Shown in pieces: positions 28,223-36,143 of a DNA stretch of 39,354 bases. The notes beneath the pieces are model-generated. The model saw nothing but the letters and a program-made list of their open reading frames with translations, was not told the DNA's origin and did not search any database. The DNA comes from Streptomyces murinus (GTDB lineage: Bacteria > Actinomycetota > Actinomycetes > Streptomycetales > Streptomycetaceae), in contig NZ_MUNF01000138.1 of the NCBI RefSeq assembly GCF_002154555.1, forward strand, positions 1 to 39,354. The letters run 5' to 3'. The number at the start of each line of letters is the position of its first letter. The first letter of the stretch is position 1. The position numbers and the translations under genes are program-made.

Positions 28223-29407
28223 GTGCCGGAACCCGCACAGGACGACACCCGCGCCCTCACGATCGTCATGCACACGGCGTTCTTCGTGCTGCTGGGCGCG
28301 TCGCTCGCCCGCTACCTCGCACGGCACGGCGAAAGCCCCCACACCCCCTGGATCGTCGCCCTCTGCGCGCTGCTCGCCGTGCTCTACGTCCTCGGCCCCG
28401 CCCTCGGCACCCTCCCCACCCCGCGCCGGCTGACCTGGCTCGGTCTGGTCGTGGCGGCCTGGGCGCTGCTCGTCGTCCTGGCCCCGAGCTTCGCCTGGTG
28501 CGCGGTTCCGCTCTTCTACACCGGTCTGCGCACCCTGCCGCCGCGCGCCGCGATCCCGCTGGTCGCGCTGCTGACCGCGCTCGCGGTGGCCGCCCAGCTC
28601 GAACTCGCCGGCTGGCCCGACCCGAATGTGCTGCTCGCCCCGCCGGCCGTGGCCGCCGTCGCCGCCACCGTCTACGTCGTCATGCACCGCCAGGCCGCCC
28701 GGCAGAGCGACCTCATCGACGACCTGGTCCGCACCCGGCGCGAACTCGCCGCCACCGAGCGCCGCGAGGGCACCCTCGCCGAACGCGAACGGCTCGCCCG
28801 GGAGATCCACGACACCCTCGCCCAGGGCCTGTCCAGCCAGCGCATGCTGCTCCAGGCCGCCGACCGGCTCTGGGACAGCGCGCCCGGCACCGCCCACGAG
28901 CACGTCCGCACCGCCGCGCAGATCGCCGAGCGGGGCCTCGCCGAGGCCCGCCGCTTCGTGCACGATCTGACCCCGGCCGACCTCGCCGGGGGCGGCGGCC
29001 TGCTGCGGGCCCTGCGCGCGGTCGCCGCCCGCGAGACGACACCCGGACTCACCGTCCGGGTGCACACCGAGGGCGCCCCGCCCGAGCGGCTGCCCGCACC
29101 CGTCGAGTCCGCCCTGCTGCGCATCGCCCAGGGCGCCCTCGCCAATGTCCGCGAACACGCGGGCGCCACGACCGCCACCCTCACCCTGACCTGCCTGGAC
29201 GACCAGATCGTCCTGGACGTCATGGACGACGGCGGCGGCTTCGACCCCGCCGAGGCGCGCCGCGACGGCGCCGGTGGTGAGGGCCGCGGCCACGGTCTGC
29301 CCGCCATCCGCGCCCGGCTGCGCCAGCTCGGCGGCACCCTCACCATCGAGTCGGCGCCGGGCGAGGGTACGGCCCTGTCGGCGGCGATCCCCCTGGAGCG
29401 ACGATGA
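28223..29407 (+). CDS. senS: Sensor histidine kinase SenS
   Basis: A 394-aa kinase with about five hydrophobic segments in the first 155 residues, a linker helix, a HisKA_3 dimerisation domain with H196 in EIHDTLAQGLSSQRM, and an HATPase domain ending with DDGGGFDP. It is the type of membrane kinase that, with HbpS and SenR, senses haem and redox stress. GTG at 28223 is chosen because GGGAGG lies 8 nt upstream; ORF-like codons before it lack this. senR follows with an ATGA overlap. Confidence 0.92.
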   Translation: MPEPAQDDTRALTIVMHTAFFVLLGASLARYLARHGESPHTPWIVALCALLAVLYVLGPALGTLPTPRRLTWLGLVVAAWALLVVLAPSFAWCAVPLFYTGLRTLPPRAAIPLVALLTALAVAAQLELAGWPDPNVLLAPPAVAAVAATVYVVMHRQAARQSDLIDDLVRTRRELAATERREGTLAERERLAREIHDTLAQGLSSQRMLLQAADRLWDSAPGTAHEHVRTAAQIAERGLAEARRFVHDLTPADLAGGGGLLRALRAVAARETTPGLTVRVHTEGAPPERLPAPVESALLRIAQGALANVREHAGATTATLTLTCLDDQIVLDVMDDGGGFDPAEARRDGAGGEGRGHGLPAIRARLRQLGGTLTIESAPGEGTALSAAIPLERR

Positions 29408-30033
29408 CCGAACGCCCGGTGCGCATCCTGGTCTGCGACGACCACGCCGTCGTACGCGCCGGACTGCTTGCCCTGCTGCACAGCGCCCCGGACATCGAGG
29501 TCGTCGGCGAGGCGGGCAGCGGCGAGGAGGCCCTGGCGCTGGCCCGGAAGACCGCGCCGGACGTCGTCCTGATGGACCTCCAGCTCGCGGGCATCGACGG
29601 CGTCGAGACCACCCGGCGGCTGTGCGCCACGAGCCCCGCGCCGCACGTCCTCGTGCTCACCACGTACGACACGGACGCCGATGTCACCCGGGCCGTGGCG
29701 GCGGGCGCCACCGGGTATCTGCTCAAGGCCGAGCGCGCCGAGGACCTGTTCACCGCGATCCATGCCGCCGCCCGGGGCCGCCCCGCGCTCTCGCCCCCGG
29801 TCGCCGACCGCGTCATGTCCCGGCTGCGCAACCCCCGCCCCACCCTCACCCCGCGCGAACGCGACATCCTCGCCCAGCTCGCCCAGGGCCTGCCCAACCA
29901 TGCCATCGCCCGCGCCCTGTTCATCAGCGAGGCCACGGTGAAGACGCATCTGCGGCGCATCTACGACAAGCTCGGCGTGGACACACGCGCCGGCGCGGTC
30001 GCGGTGGCGAAGGAACAGCGGCTGCTGTCCTGA
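29404..30033 (+). CDS. senR: Response regulator SenR (NarL/LuxR type)
   Basis: A 209-aa response regulator with a receiver domain (acidic pocket D12, D13; phosphoacceptor D58 in LMDLQ) and a C-terminal LuxR-type HTH (about 145-205, LTPRERDILAQLAQGLPN). In S. reticuli, SenR is reported to control senS-senR, hbpS and furS-cpeB. Here all three groups are within 6 kb. It overlaps senS by ATGA. Confidence 0.94.
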   Translation: MTERPVRILVCDDHAVVRAGLLALLHSAPDIEVVGEAGSGEEALALARKTAPDVVLMDLQLAGIDGVETTRRLCATSPAPHVLVLTTYDTDADVTRAVAAGATGYLLKAERAEDLFTAIHAAARGRPALSPPVADRVMSRLRNPRPTLTPRERDILAQLAQGLPNHAIARALFISEATVKTHLRRIYDKLGVDTRAGAVAVAKEQRLLS

Positions 30034-30070
30034 CCGGGACGTCGTCGGCGCGGACTCGGTCCCGGCCCCT

Positions 30071-31018
30071 TCAGCGGCGCAGTGCCTCGAACGCGTCCCG
30101 GGCCGCCGCACCCATCGCCAGTTCGATGTCCGGGGCGAGACCGGCCCGCCGGTCCGCGCGGGTGAGCGCGGCCATGGCCACCCGGTCGCCCGACTCCGCC
30201 TCCACCACACCGATCTCGTGCCGCAGATGCAGGAACGTGCCCGTCTTCCCGCTCCACCGCAGCGAGTCCGCGCGCAGCTCGCACGCCAGCCGCTGGGTGA
30301 AGACCTGGCAGCCCATCAGCCGCCGCAGCTCGGCCGTCGCCCCGGGTACGGCGATCTCGTCGCCCCACACCCGCCGCAGCAGGCCGACGAGCGCCGCCGC
30401 CGAGCCCGCGTTGGCGTGCGCCGGATCCAGGGTCTCGATGGTGGGCAGACCCGCCCGTTCGTCCCGTACGGCCAGCTCCAGCGCGAGCGAGAAGTCGTTG
30501 CCGGCGGCGCCGACCGCGCACTCGTACATATGGTTCATCCGGTGCCGCATCCGGATGCCGTCGTACCCCCACGCCCGCAGCCGCGCGTCCACCTCCGCCA
30601 CCGGCACCAGGTCGAACAGCGCGTCCGCGGCGGCGTTGTCGCTCACCGACAGCATCAGCAGGAGCAGATCTCCGACGGCCACGGTGGCCGGGTGCCGGAA
30701 CGCCGAGAGACCGGTGGAGCCGACGCTGCTCCATGCCGGATCGACGGTCACCGGCCGCGCCGCGTCGAGTTCTCCGGCCGCGATCCGGTCCAGTACGACC
30801 AGGGCCAGCGGGACCTTCGCGACGGACGCGAGGGGCACCGACTCATCGATGTCGAACCCGAGTCGCTCGCCCGTGTCCAGGTTCAGGGCGAGGAAGGAAC
30901 CGCGCACCCCGAGCGCCGACCAGTCGGCCGCGACCGTCTCGGCGACATCCAGCAGGGCACCGTCGTCGCCGACGCACACGGGCCGGTGCCGGCTGCCGCT
31001 CGCCTCCACCGCGCTCAT
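30071..31018 (-). CDS. blaB: Serine-hydrolase regulator like S. cacaoi BlaB
   Basis: A 315-aa class A beta-lactamase-like fold protein with the motifs S65-V-A-K68, S126-D-N128 and K258-T-G, but no signal peptide and no obvious ExxLN motif. The BlaB protein of S. cacaoi has this character and is needed for beta-lactam induction although no beta-lactamase activity could be detected. It begins at ATG 31018, overlapping the end of the LysR gene (ATGA), which is the blaA-blaB arrangement. It is a candidate cytoplasmic sensor or co-factor of the regulator, not a resistance enzyme. Confidence 0.85.
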   Translation of the reverse strand: MSAVEASGSRHRPVCVGDDGALLDVAETVAADWSALGVRGSFLALNLDTGERLGFDIDESVPLASVAKVPLALVVLDRIAAGELDAARPVTVDPAWSSVGSTGLSAFRHPATVAVGDLLLLMLSVSDNAAADALFDLVPVAEVDARLRAWGYDGIRMRHRMNHMYECAVGAAGNDFSLALELAVRDERAGLPTIETLDPAHANAGSAAALVGLLRRVWGDEIAVPGATAELRRLMGCQVFTQRLACELRADSLRWSGKTGTFLHLRHEIGVVEAESGDRVAMAALTRADRRAGLAPDIELAMGAAARDAFEALRR

Positions 31019-31977
31019 CCGCGGGCCGCCAGACGGGCGGGAGCGTCGCCGACGGCCCGCGGACCACCGGCGTCACCGTGGCCTGCCGCTCCAACTGCCG
31101 TGCCCAGCAGTCGGGTCAGCCACTGCGGTACCTCCGGTGTGCCTCGGGGACCGGGTGGCGCGCTCACGTCGTACCCCCGGTGCAGAGCGGTGTCGCCCAG
31201 GGGCGCCCACCGGGCGTCGTACCGGCGTGCGTACGACTCGGTGCACAGCAGCAGGGCGCGCCCGGCCAGGGTCTCGGTGAGCGCGTCGGCCGCCGGTCCC
31301 GCCGGTCCGATCCGTCCCTCGGGCAGCCCGGCACGTGCGACGGCCCGGGCGAACCGGTCCTCGAAGCAGGGGACTTGGTCCTCGGCCAGGACGAGGAGCG
31401 GCAGCGGGGACACGGGCGGTTCGCCGGTACGGCGGCGACGTGGCCGTAGCTCTTCGAGGTGGAGGGCGCGCGGCGCCTCCCGGGTGTCGGCCGGTGCGGA
31501 GGCCAGTCCCAACGGCACCCGGAAAGCGGCCCGTTCCGGTGCGACACGGAGAAGCGCGTAGGCGAGCGAGCCGTCACTCAGGCCCGACTCCCGCTCAGTG
31601 GGCGGTAGTTCACGCATGCCGAGGGTGATCCCGCGCTCGGTACCGGCGCGCAGGGCGCGGGCCAGGGCGGCCGGGGCGCAGTCCGCGGGCACGCCGACGG
31701 CACGCACCCGCGCGTGCCGGGCCGAGTGGGCGGCCTGCCGTAGCCGCTGGGCCCGGTCCAGGACGTCGCGGGCGTAGGGGAGGAGCAGTACGCCCAGCTC
31801 GGTGGTCGTGACCTGGCGCCGGGAGCGGTCGAACAGCAGACCGCCGAAGTGGCCCTCCAGCGTCTTGATCCGTCGGCTGAGCAACGGCTGGGCGATACCG
31901 AGCCGGTCGGCCGCCCGGGAGAAGCTCGCCTCGTCGGCGGTCGCCACGTAGGCCTCCAGATGCGCCAGTAGATCCAT
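31015..31977 (-). CDS. blaA: LysR-type regulator like S. cacaoi BlaA
   Basis: A 320-aa LysR protein with a winged-HTH (about 1-62: FSRAADRLGIAQPLLSRRIKTLE) and a LysR substrate-binding domain. It is divergent from a class A beta-lactamase gene and followed by the blaB-like gene. By analogy it activates the beta-lactamase in the presence of beta-lactams. No SD precedes the ATG; TATGAC (31989-31984) lies 6 nt before it, so it may be leaderless and overlap the LTTR box. The effector domain looks intact. Confidence 0.88.
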   Translation of the reverse strand: MDLLAHLEAYVATADEASFSRAADRLGIAQPLLSRRIKTLEGHFGGLLFDRSRRQVTTTELGVLLLPYARDVLDRAQRLRQAAHSARHARVRAVGVPADCAPAALARALRAGTERGITLGMRELPPTERESGLSDGSLAYALLRVAPERAAFRVPLGLASAPADTREAPRALHLEELRPRRRRTGEPPVSPLPLLVLAEDQVPCFEDRFARAVARAGLPEGRIGPAGPAADALTETLAGRALLLCTESYARRYDARWAPLGDTALHRGYDVSAPPGPRGTPEVPQWLTRLLGTAVGAAGHGDAGGPRAVGDAPARLAARG

Positions 31978-31984
31978 CCAGTAG

Positions 31985-32003
31985 TCATATCAATAAGGCA
32001 TGA
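31985..32003. promoter_or_regulatory. LysR-type operator (T-N11-A) in the bla divergon
   Basis: TCATATCAATAAGGCATGA has TCAT and ATGA arms around 11 nt, giving the T-N11-A pattern of LysR regulators. It lies 8 bp before the regulator start and about 102 bp before the beta-lactamase start, covering the probable regulator -10. Autorepression with activation of the lactamase gene would follow. Confidence 0.75.
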
Positions 32004-32104
32004 CACCTGCACAGTTCACTCTTGGACATGAGCGCCCTCGTGCTGTTTCGCTGTTCCCCACGGATCACCCCGCCCGACAGGGCATGACCTGGGAGGACTT
32101 CACC

Positions 32105-33016
32105 ATGACCGCTTCCGGACCGCTCGCGCGCCGTGGCCTGTTGAAGGCAGGCATCGCGCTCACCTCCGCGGCCGCCGTGGCGTCCACCGGGCGGGCCGCC
32201 GCCGCCCCGGCCGCCCCGACCTCCGGCGAGTTGGCCGACCTGGAGCGGCGCTACGGCGCCCGGCTCGGCGTGTACGCGCGCAATGTGCGCACCGGGCAGG
32301 TGCTCGCCCACCGGGCGGGTGAGCGGTTCGCGATGTGCTCGGTGTTCAAGGCGTTCGCGGCGGCCGCGGTGCTGCGTGACGAGGCGCGCTGCGCGCCGAT
32401 GGACAAGGTGATCCACTATCCGCCGCACGACCTGCTGCCCAACTCGCCCCGCACGGAGGAGAACCAGGCCACCGGGATGGCCATGGCCGAGGTGTGCGCG
32501 GCGGCGATCCAGTACAGCGACAACGCGGCCGGCAACCTGCTGCTGCGCCAGCTGGCCGGGCCGGCCGGCCTGACCCGGTTCTTCCGCTCGCTCGGCGACG
32601 AGGTGAGCCGCCTCGACCGGTGGGAGCCCGAGCTGAACACGGCGATCCCCGGGGACCCGCGCGACACCACGAGCCCCGAGGCCCTCGCCCGCAGCATCGA
32701 GCGGCTGGCCCTCGGCCGTGCCCTGGCCGCCCCCGACCGGGAGCGGTTCGTCACCTGGCTGAAGGGCAACACCACCAGTGGCGCACGGTTCCGCGCCGGG
32801 CTGCCCGAGGGCTGGACCATCGCCGACAAGACCGGGACCGGCGACTACGCGAGCGCCAACGACATCGGCGTCGCCTGGACCACCCGGCGGACCCCCGTCG
32901 TGCTCGCCGTCCTGTCGACCAAGGAGGGCAAGGACGACAAGGACGCCCCGGTTGACGAGGCGCTCATCGCGGAGGCGGCCCGCATCGCCGCACGGACGGT
33001 GGCACCGGGGGAGTGA
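32105..33016 (+). CDS. blaL: Class A beta-lactamase with Tat signal
   Basis: A 303-aa class A serine beta-lactamase. A twin-arginine signal (ARRGLLKAGIAL) covers residues 1-35. The motifs are S79-V-F-K82 with C78 in front, S138-D-N140, E174-P-E-L-N178 (the omega loop, general base E) and K242-T-G. All catalytic residues are present, so activity is expected. The start is ATG at 32105, with CTGGGAGGAC at good spacing; codons further upstream do not encode a signal. It is the output of the blaA-blaB regulators. Confidence 0.94.
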   Translation: MTASGPLARRGLLKAGIALTSAAAVASTGRAAAAPAAPTSGELADLERRYGARLGVYARNVRTGQVLAHRAGERFAMCSVFKAFAAAAVLRDEARCAPMDKVIHYPPHDLLPNSPRTEENQATGMAMAEVCAAAIQYSDNAAGNLLLRQLAGPAGLTRFFRSLGDEVSRLDRWEPELNTAIPGDPRDTTSPEALARSIERLALGRALAAPDRERFVTWLKGNTTSGARFRAGLPEGWTIADKTGTGDYASANDIGVAWTTRRTPVVLAVLSTKEGKDDKDAPVDEALIAEAARIAARTVAPGE

Positions 33017-33196
33017 GGAGCGGAGGGGCGGGGAGACGGCGTCGAGGCCGAGTCCGCTGAGGGCGGGCCCACCACCGGGGTCGGCCGAAGGGGTCGGCGG
33101 AAGGGGCTCGGGGCCCGCAAAAGGCCCGCGGAATCGGGGTGATGCGAGGTCGGGCCCGCCGAAGGTCCGCACCAGCCTGGGCCGCCAGGACCGGGT

Positions 33197-33293
33197 TCGC
33201 CGAAGCCGGGCTCACCGCCGGGCTCGCCGAAGCCGGGCTCACCGCCGGGCCCGTCGACATCAGCCCGTCGGCATCAGCTCGTCGACATCAGGT
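33197..33293. repeat. Tandem repeats before the ArsR gene end: 27 bp x2 and 14 bp x3
   Basis: A 27-bp unit occurs twice without change (33197-33223 and 33224-33250). Then CGTCGACATCAGCC-like 14-bp units follow at 33252, 33266 and 33280, the last running over the stop of the ArsR gene. No gene is supported in the 271-bp gap from 33017; the repeats are its only structure. Confidence 0.85.
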
Positions 33294-33638
33294 CTGCCCC
33301 GGCCGTTCCCCCTGTGCCGCCTGGAGGTCGGCGAGCAGCTCCGCCTGTTCCGCGAGGACTCCGGACAGGATCGTCCGTGCCACCCGCAGCAGCTCGGCCA
33401 CATGCGGGCTGGTCAGGGAGTAGTAGACGTTCGAGCCTTCCTTGCGGGTCTTGACCAGGTTGGCGCGGCGCAGCACGGCCAGTTGCTGGGAGAGGTGGGC
33501 GGGTTCGATGCCCACCTCGGGCAGCATCTCGGCGACCGCGTACTCGCGTTCGCTGAGCAGTTCCAGTACGCGGATACGGGCCGGATGGCCGAGCGTCTTG
33601 AAGAATTCGGCCTTCAGCTGGTACAGCGGCTTGCTCAC
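33288..33638 (-). CDS. ArsR-family winged-helix repressor
   Basis: A 116-aa ArsR/SmtB protein. The winged HTH is LGHPARIRVLELLSEREYAVAEML, then VGIEPAHLSQQLAVLRRANLV and KTRKEGSNVYYSL. No ELCVCD-type cysteine metal site is seen, so it may not bind metals. The GTG start at 33638 has GAAGGGA upstream. Relatives often control a sulfate-permease-like or redox gene, but none lies next to it. The C-terminal codons overlap a 14-bp repeat. It is probably monocistronic. Confidence 0.9.
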   Translation of the reverse strand: MSKPLYQLKAEFFKTLGHPARIRVLELLSEREYAVAEMLPEVGIEPAHLSQQLAVLRRANLVKTRKEGSNVYYSLTSPHVAELLRVARTILSGVLAEQAELLADLQAAQGERPGQT

Positions 33639-33773
33639 CGGACCGTCCCTTCACCGGCCCGGCGGCCCGCCCCCTGCGGCCCGGTCCCGGCCCGTCCCAT
33701 CCACCCATACGTCAGCACCATGGGGTCCATCCTCACCCGGAGGCCCCGCGGTGACCGAATCGGCCCCCGGACA

Positions 33774-33809
33774 CCCCGCGGACCGGCCGTCGCCGGCCGG
33801 TCCGCGGGG
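33774..33809. terminator. Strong stem-loop after the VOC gene
   Basis: A perfect 15-bp stem, CCCCGCGGACCGGCC (33774-33788) with its complement at 33795-33809, closes a 6-nt loop GTCGCC. It lies 9 bp beyond the VOC stop codon on the minus strand, so it is the probable terminator of that gene. It has no T-run. Confidence 0.8.
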
Positions 33810-33818
33810 CTCCGCTGC

Positions 33819-34211
33819 TTATGCGCTCGGCCAGCCGCCGTAGGGAACGGTGAGCAGTTCCATGGCATGTCCGACCGGATCCATGAAGTACACGCCCTTG
33901 CCACCATCGTTGTGGTTGATGGTGCCGGGGTGCTTCTGGTGCGGGTCGGCGTAGTGCTCTATGCCGCGCTCGGTGATACGGGCGTACGCGGCGTCGAACT
34001 CCTTCTCGGAGACCAGGAACGCGTAGTGCTGCGGGGTGATCCTGTCCTCGGGGACGGTGGCGAAGTCCAGCGTGACGCCGTTGCCCAGGGCGACGGCCAC
34101 GAACGGGCCCCACTCCCCGGTGATGTCCAGGCCCACGATCTCGGTGAAGACGCGGGCGGACTCCCGGTTGTCCCGGGCGTGCACGATGGTGTGGTTCAGA
34201 TCGACCGACAA
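33819..34211 (-). CDS. VOC-fold glyoxalase/dioxygenase-like protein
   Basis: A 130-aa vicinal-oxygen-chelate protein. H7 in LNHTIVHARD, a middle H in TPQHYAFLV and E in GHAMELLTVPYGG are the expected metal ligands. The first domain half is VDLNHTIVHAR and the second GVYFMDPVGHAME. The start is TTG at 34211, because it is the only start giving the conserved VDLNHTI N-terminus with GGAGG 6 nt upstream. It is likely an antibiotic-binding or isomerase-type VOC protein, but the substrate is unknown. It is followed by a strong terminator. Confidence 0.87.
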   Translation of the reverse strand: MSVDLNHTIVHARDNRESARVFTEIVGLDITGEWGPFVAVALGNGVTLDFATVPEDRITPQHYAFLVSEKEFDAAYARITERGIEHYADPHQKHPGTINHNDGGKGVYFMDPVGHAMELLTVPYGGWPSA

Positions 34212-34230
34212 GGAATGCCTCCAGAGGCAT
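34212..34230 (-). promoter_or_regulatory. Palindrome that covers the SD of the VOC gene
   Basis: ATGCCTC, 2 bp, GAGGCAT (34215-34230) is a perfect inverted repeat. In the transcript the downstream arm holds most of the GGAGG SD before the TTG start, so a hairpin with 6 paired bases and a CUGG loop would hide part of it. Whether this acts on translation or is instead an operator is open. Confidence 0.55.
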
Positions 34231-34310
34231 CTCCCGGCACCTCCATGCCTCACCCGGACGGTGACCGGCACGCGATGCCACCGTCCAGTGTAGTCAGCCG
34301 TTCGGCGGAG

Positions 34311-34405
34311 CGGAGAGGGCAGGATTCGAACCTGCGCGGGCCCCGAAGGGCCCGACCGTGAGCTGTGCTCGCTGGTCCCCGATAAACCACTCCGGGCACC
34401 TCTCC
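34311..34405 (-). tRNA. Class II tRNA-like gene with aberrant anticodon arm
   Basis: Read on the minus strand from 34405, a 7-bp acceptor stem GGAGAGG pairs with CCTCTCC (34312-34318). A CCCG/CGGG D stem with GTGG in its loop follows. The T arm is GCAGG-TTCGAAT-CCTGC. The variable arm has a 7-bp stem CGGGCCC with a TTCG loop, and the discriminator is G73, as in tRNA-Ser. The middle 22 nt (34355-34376) make no 5-bp stem with 7-nt loop: only ACC/GGT and GAGC/GCTC pair, around ACA. No CCA is encoded. It may be a degenerate tRNA-Ser or an unusual tRNA-like RNA. Confidence 0.6.
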
Positions 34406-34414
34406 CTGGGATCT

Positions 34415-34435
34415 CCGGGATTGCTGTGATCCCGG
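34415..34435 (-). other. Stem-loop upstream of the tRNA-like gene
   Basis: CCGGGAT and ATCCCGG flank a 7-nt loop, 10 bp upstream of the tRNA-like 5' end on the minus strand. It could be part of a leader or of a promoter-proximal element. The surrounding sequence (34436-34536) holds no gene. Confidence 0.5.
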
Positions 34436-34536
34436 CTGTCCCTGTGACCGGTTCCGGTTTCCCGTCCCGCTCACAGGAACAACAGTGCCAGGAGGCGCTG
34501 ACCGGGGACTGACCTACCGCTGACCCAGGGCGCCCG

Positions 34537-35685
34537 TCAGGGGGCGACGGGTGCCACGGCGCGGAGCGGGAGCGCGATCAGCAGGGCGAGCGCGACCAGG
34601 GCGCCGCTGACCCACAGCGGACCCAGGTCCGTGCCGGCGAGGGTGGCCGAGGCGAGGAGGGGTCCGGTGGCGGCGCCGGTGTTGAGCGCGGCGGTCGCGT
34701 ACGAGCCCGCCATGGTGGGGGCGTGCGCGGCCTCGTACCGGACCCGGGTGATCAGGGTGCTGCCCAGCGCGAACGACAGCGCGCCCTGCACGAGGACCAG
34801 GGTCAGCAGGGCGACCGGCCGGTGCGCCAGCAGGGCCGGCGCGGGCCAGCCTGCGAGCAGCAGCGGTCCGCCCACCGCGACGACGAGTCCGGGGCGCCGG
34901 TCGGACAGCCGCCCCGCGACACCGACCCCGGCGAGGGAACCCGCGCCGAACAGCACCAGGGCGACGGAGATCCACAGCTCGCCCAGCCCCGCGGTGCCGG
35001 TCACGACGGGGGCGAGGAAGGTGAAGCTCGCGAAGGTCGCCGCGTTGACCAGGGCGCCGAGCAGCATCACCAGGAGCAGCCGTGGCCGCCGTAGCTGCGC
35101 CAGTTCGGCCCCCAGCGCCCGGGCCGTGCCCGGCTCGGGGCGGCGCCCGGGGATCGAGCGGAGAATGCCCGCCGCCGCGGGCAGGCACAGAACGGCTACG
35201 GCCCAGAACGCGGCCCGCCAGCCGAGCAGCGTGCCCAGCACCGAGCCCGCCGGGACGCCGACGATCGTGGCCACCGTGGTGCCCGACAGCAGCACCGCGA
35301 GCGCGCGGCCCTTGCGGTCGGGCGGGACCAGCGCGGCGGCGGTCGTCAGTGCCACGGCGAGGAATCCCGCGTTCGCGAGCGCCGCGACCACCCGGGACAC
35401 GAACAGCACGGGCAAGCCGGTGGCGACGGCGCCCACCGAGTGGGCCGCCGCGCAGAGGAGGACGAAGCCGAGCAGGGCGGCACGGCCGGACCGGTCGCGG
35501 GCGAGGGCCGCCATCAGCGGGGCGCCGACGGCCATTCCGATGGCGAAGGCCGAGGTCAGCAGGCCCGCTGCGCCGATGGTGACACCGAGGTCCGAGGCGA
35601 TGTCCGGTACGAGACCGGCGAGCATGAACTCCGAGGTGCCCATGGCGAAGACGGCGAGGGCGAGCGGATAGAGCGCGAGAGGCAT
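34537..35685 (-). CDS. cmlR: CmlR/Cmx-type MFS chloramphenicol exporter
   Basis: A 382-aa MFS transporter with 12 predicted membrane helices. The N-terminal signature AMGTSEFMLAGLVPDIASDLGV and the conserved stretch LVNAATFASFTFLAPVVTGTAGLG match the Streptomyces and Corynebacterium chloramphenicol exporters CmlR and Cmx almost residue for residue. These export chloramphenicol in exchange for protons. The start is ATG at 35685 on family grounds; an in-frame GTG 30 nt upstream is an alternative and neither has a strong SD. The gene is last in a group of resistance-type genes. Confidence 0.88.
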   Translation of the reverse strand: MPLALYPLALAVFAMGTSEFMLAGLVPDIASDLGVTIGAAGLLTSAFAIGMAVGAPLMAALARDRSGRAALLGFVLLCAAAHSVGAVATGLPVLFVSRVVAALANAGFLAVALTTAAALVPPDRKGRALAVLLSGTTVATIVGVPAGSVLGTLLGWRAAFWAVAVLCLPAAAGILRSIPGRRPEPGTARALGAELAQLRRPRLLLVMLLGALVNAATFASFTFLAPVVTGTAGLGELWISVALVLFGAGSLAGVGVAGRLSDRRPGLVVAVGGPLLLAGWPAPALLAHRPVALLTLVLVQGALSFALGSTLITRVRYEAAHAPTMAGSYATAALNTGAATGPLLASATLAGTDLGPLWVSGALVALALLIALPLRAVAPVAP

Positions 35686-35950
35686 CGAGGGTGACTCTGG
35701 GGTGAGGAGAAGCACGAGACGGTCATCTCGTCACCGCGGTCAGCACCCGGGGGCACACGCGTCCGGCCGTAGCGCGCGAAGGCGCGGCGGAACGGTGGTG
35801 AGGTCAGTGGTTCCGGGGGCTGACGGCGTGACCGAAAGCCCCCACCCTGTCCGACTCAGGACTCGACATGGCCCCGAGACTACCCGAGCGACTCCCGGAG
35901 CCCGTAAGGGATTTCGCCTGGTCTCCCCCGGGGGACGTCCCGCCCGGGCA

Positions 35951-35965
35951 GGGACCGTTCGGCCC
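35951..35965. promoter_or_regulatory. DevR/OsdR-like palindromic box, upstream of the XRE fusion gene
   Basis: GGGACCGTTCGGCCC contains GG-A-CCG-TT-CGG-C-CC, which resembles the GGGACT/AGTCCC-type boxes of mycobacterial DevR. It ends 179 bp before the gene at 36144. A similar sequence lies 176 bp before the CBS-BON gene. Binding is inferred. The gap 35686-36143 (458 bp) otherwise holds a 17-bp hairpin at 36010-36050 and no gene. Confidence 0.45.
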
Positions 35966-36009
35966 AAGGCGGGCAGGGTGGGGCGGCCGTAGGGTTTTTG
36001 ATCGTGCGG

Positions 36010-36050
36010 CGTCGGGTCCGGCCTCCGGTGGGGGGAGGCCGGACCCGACG
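36010..36050. other. Very strong 17-bp stem-loop upstream of the XRE fusion gene
   Basis: A perfect 17-bp stem (36010-36026 with 36034-36050) closes a GGTGGGG loop. It lies 94 bp before the gene at 36144, and CGTCGGGTCCGGCCTCC is the left arm. It is too far from the cmlR start to be its terminator and lies upstream of the next gene, so it may be a leader RNA structure. There is no T-run on either side. Confidence 0.6.
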
Positions 36051-36143
36051 GTCTCCGGATGCCCCGGCGTACCCAAGTGGTAGGCGGGGTGTCCCGGTGG
36101 TAGACGTGGTACGAGCCAGGGCCCCGGCGAGGAGTGAGCGAGC

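Noticed and set aside
33197..33293. CRISPR array
   Set aside because: The repeats are adjacent without spacers and only two or three copies occur.
34311..34405. tRNA-Sec (selC)
   Set aside because: The acceptor stem is 7 bp, not 8, the D stem is short and no TCA anticodon is present. The G discriminator and long variable arm fit Ser-type in general.
35686..35756. Leader peptide with attenuator before the CmlR-like gene
   Set aside because: An upstream ATG (35726) gives a frame that does not stop before the gene and the ACGAGA/TCTCGT stem is short. This is suggestive at best.
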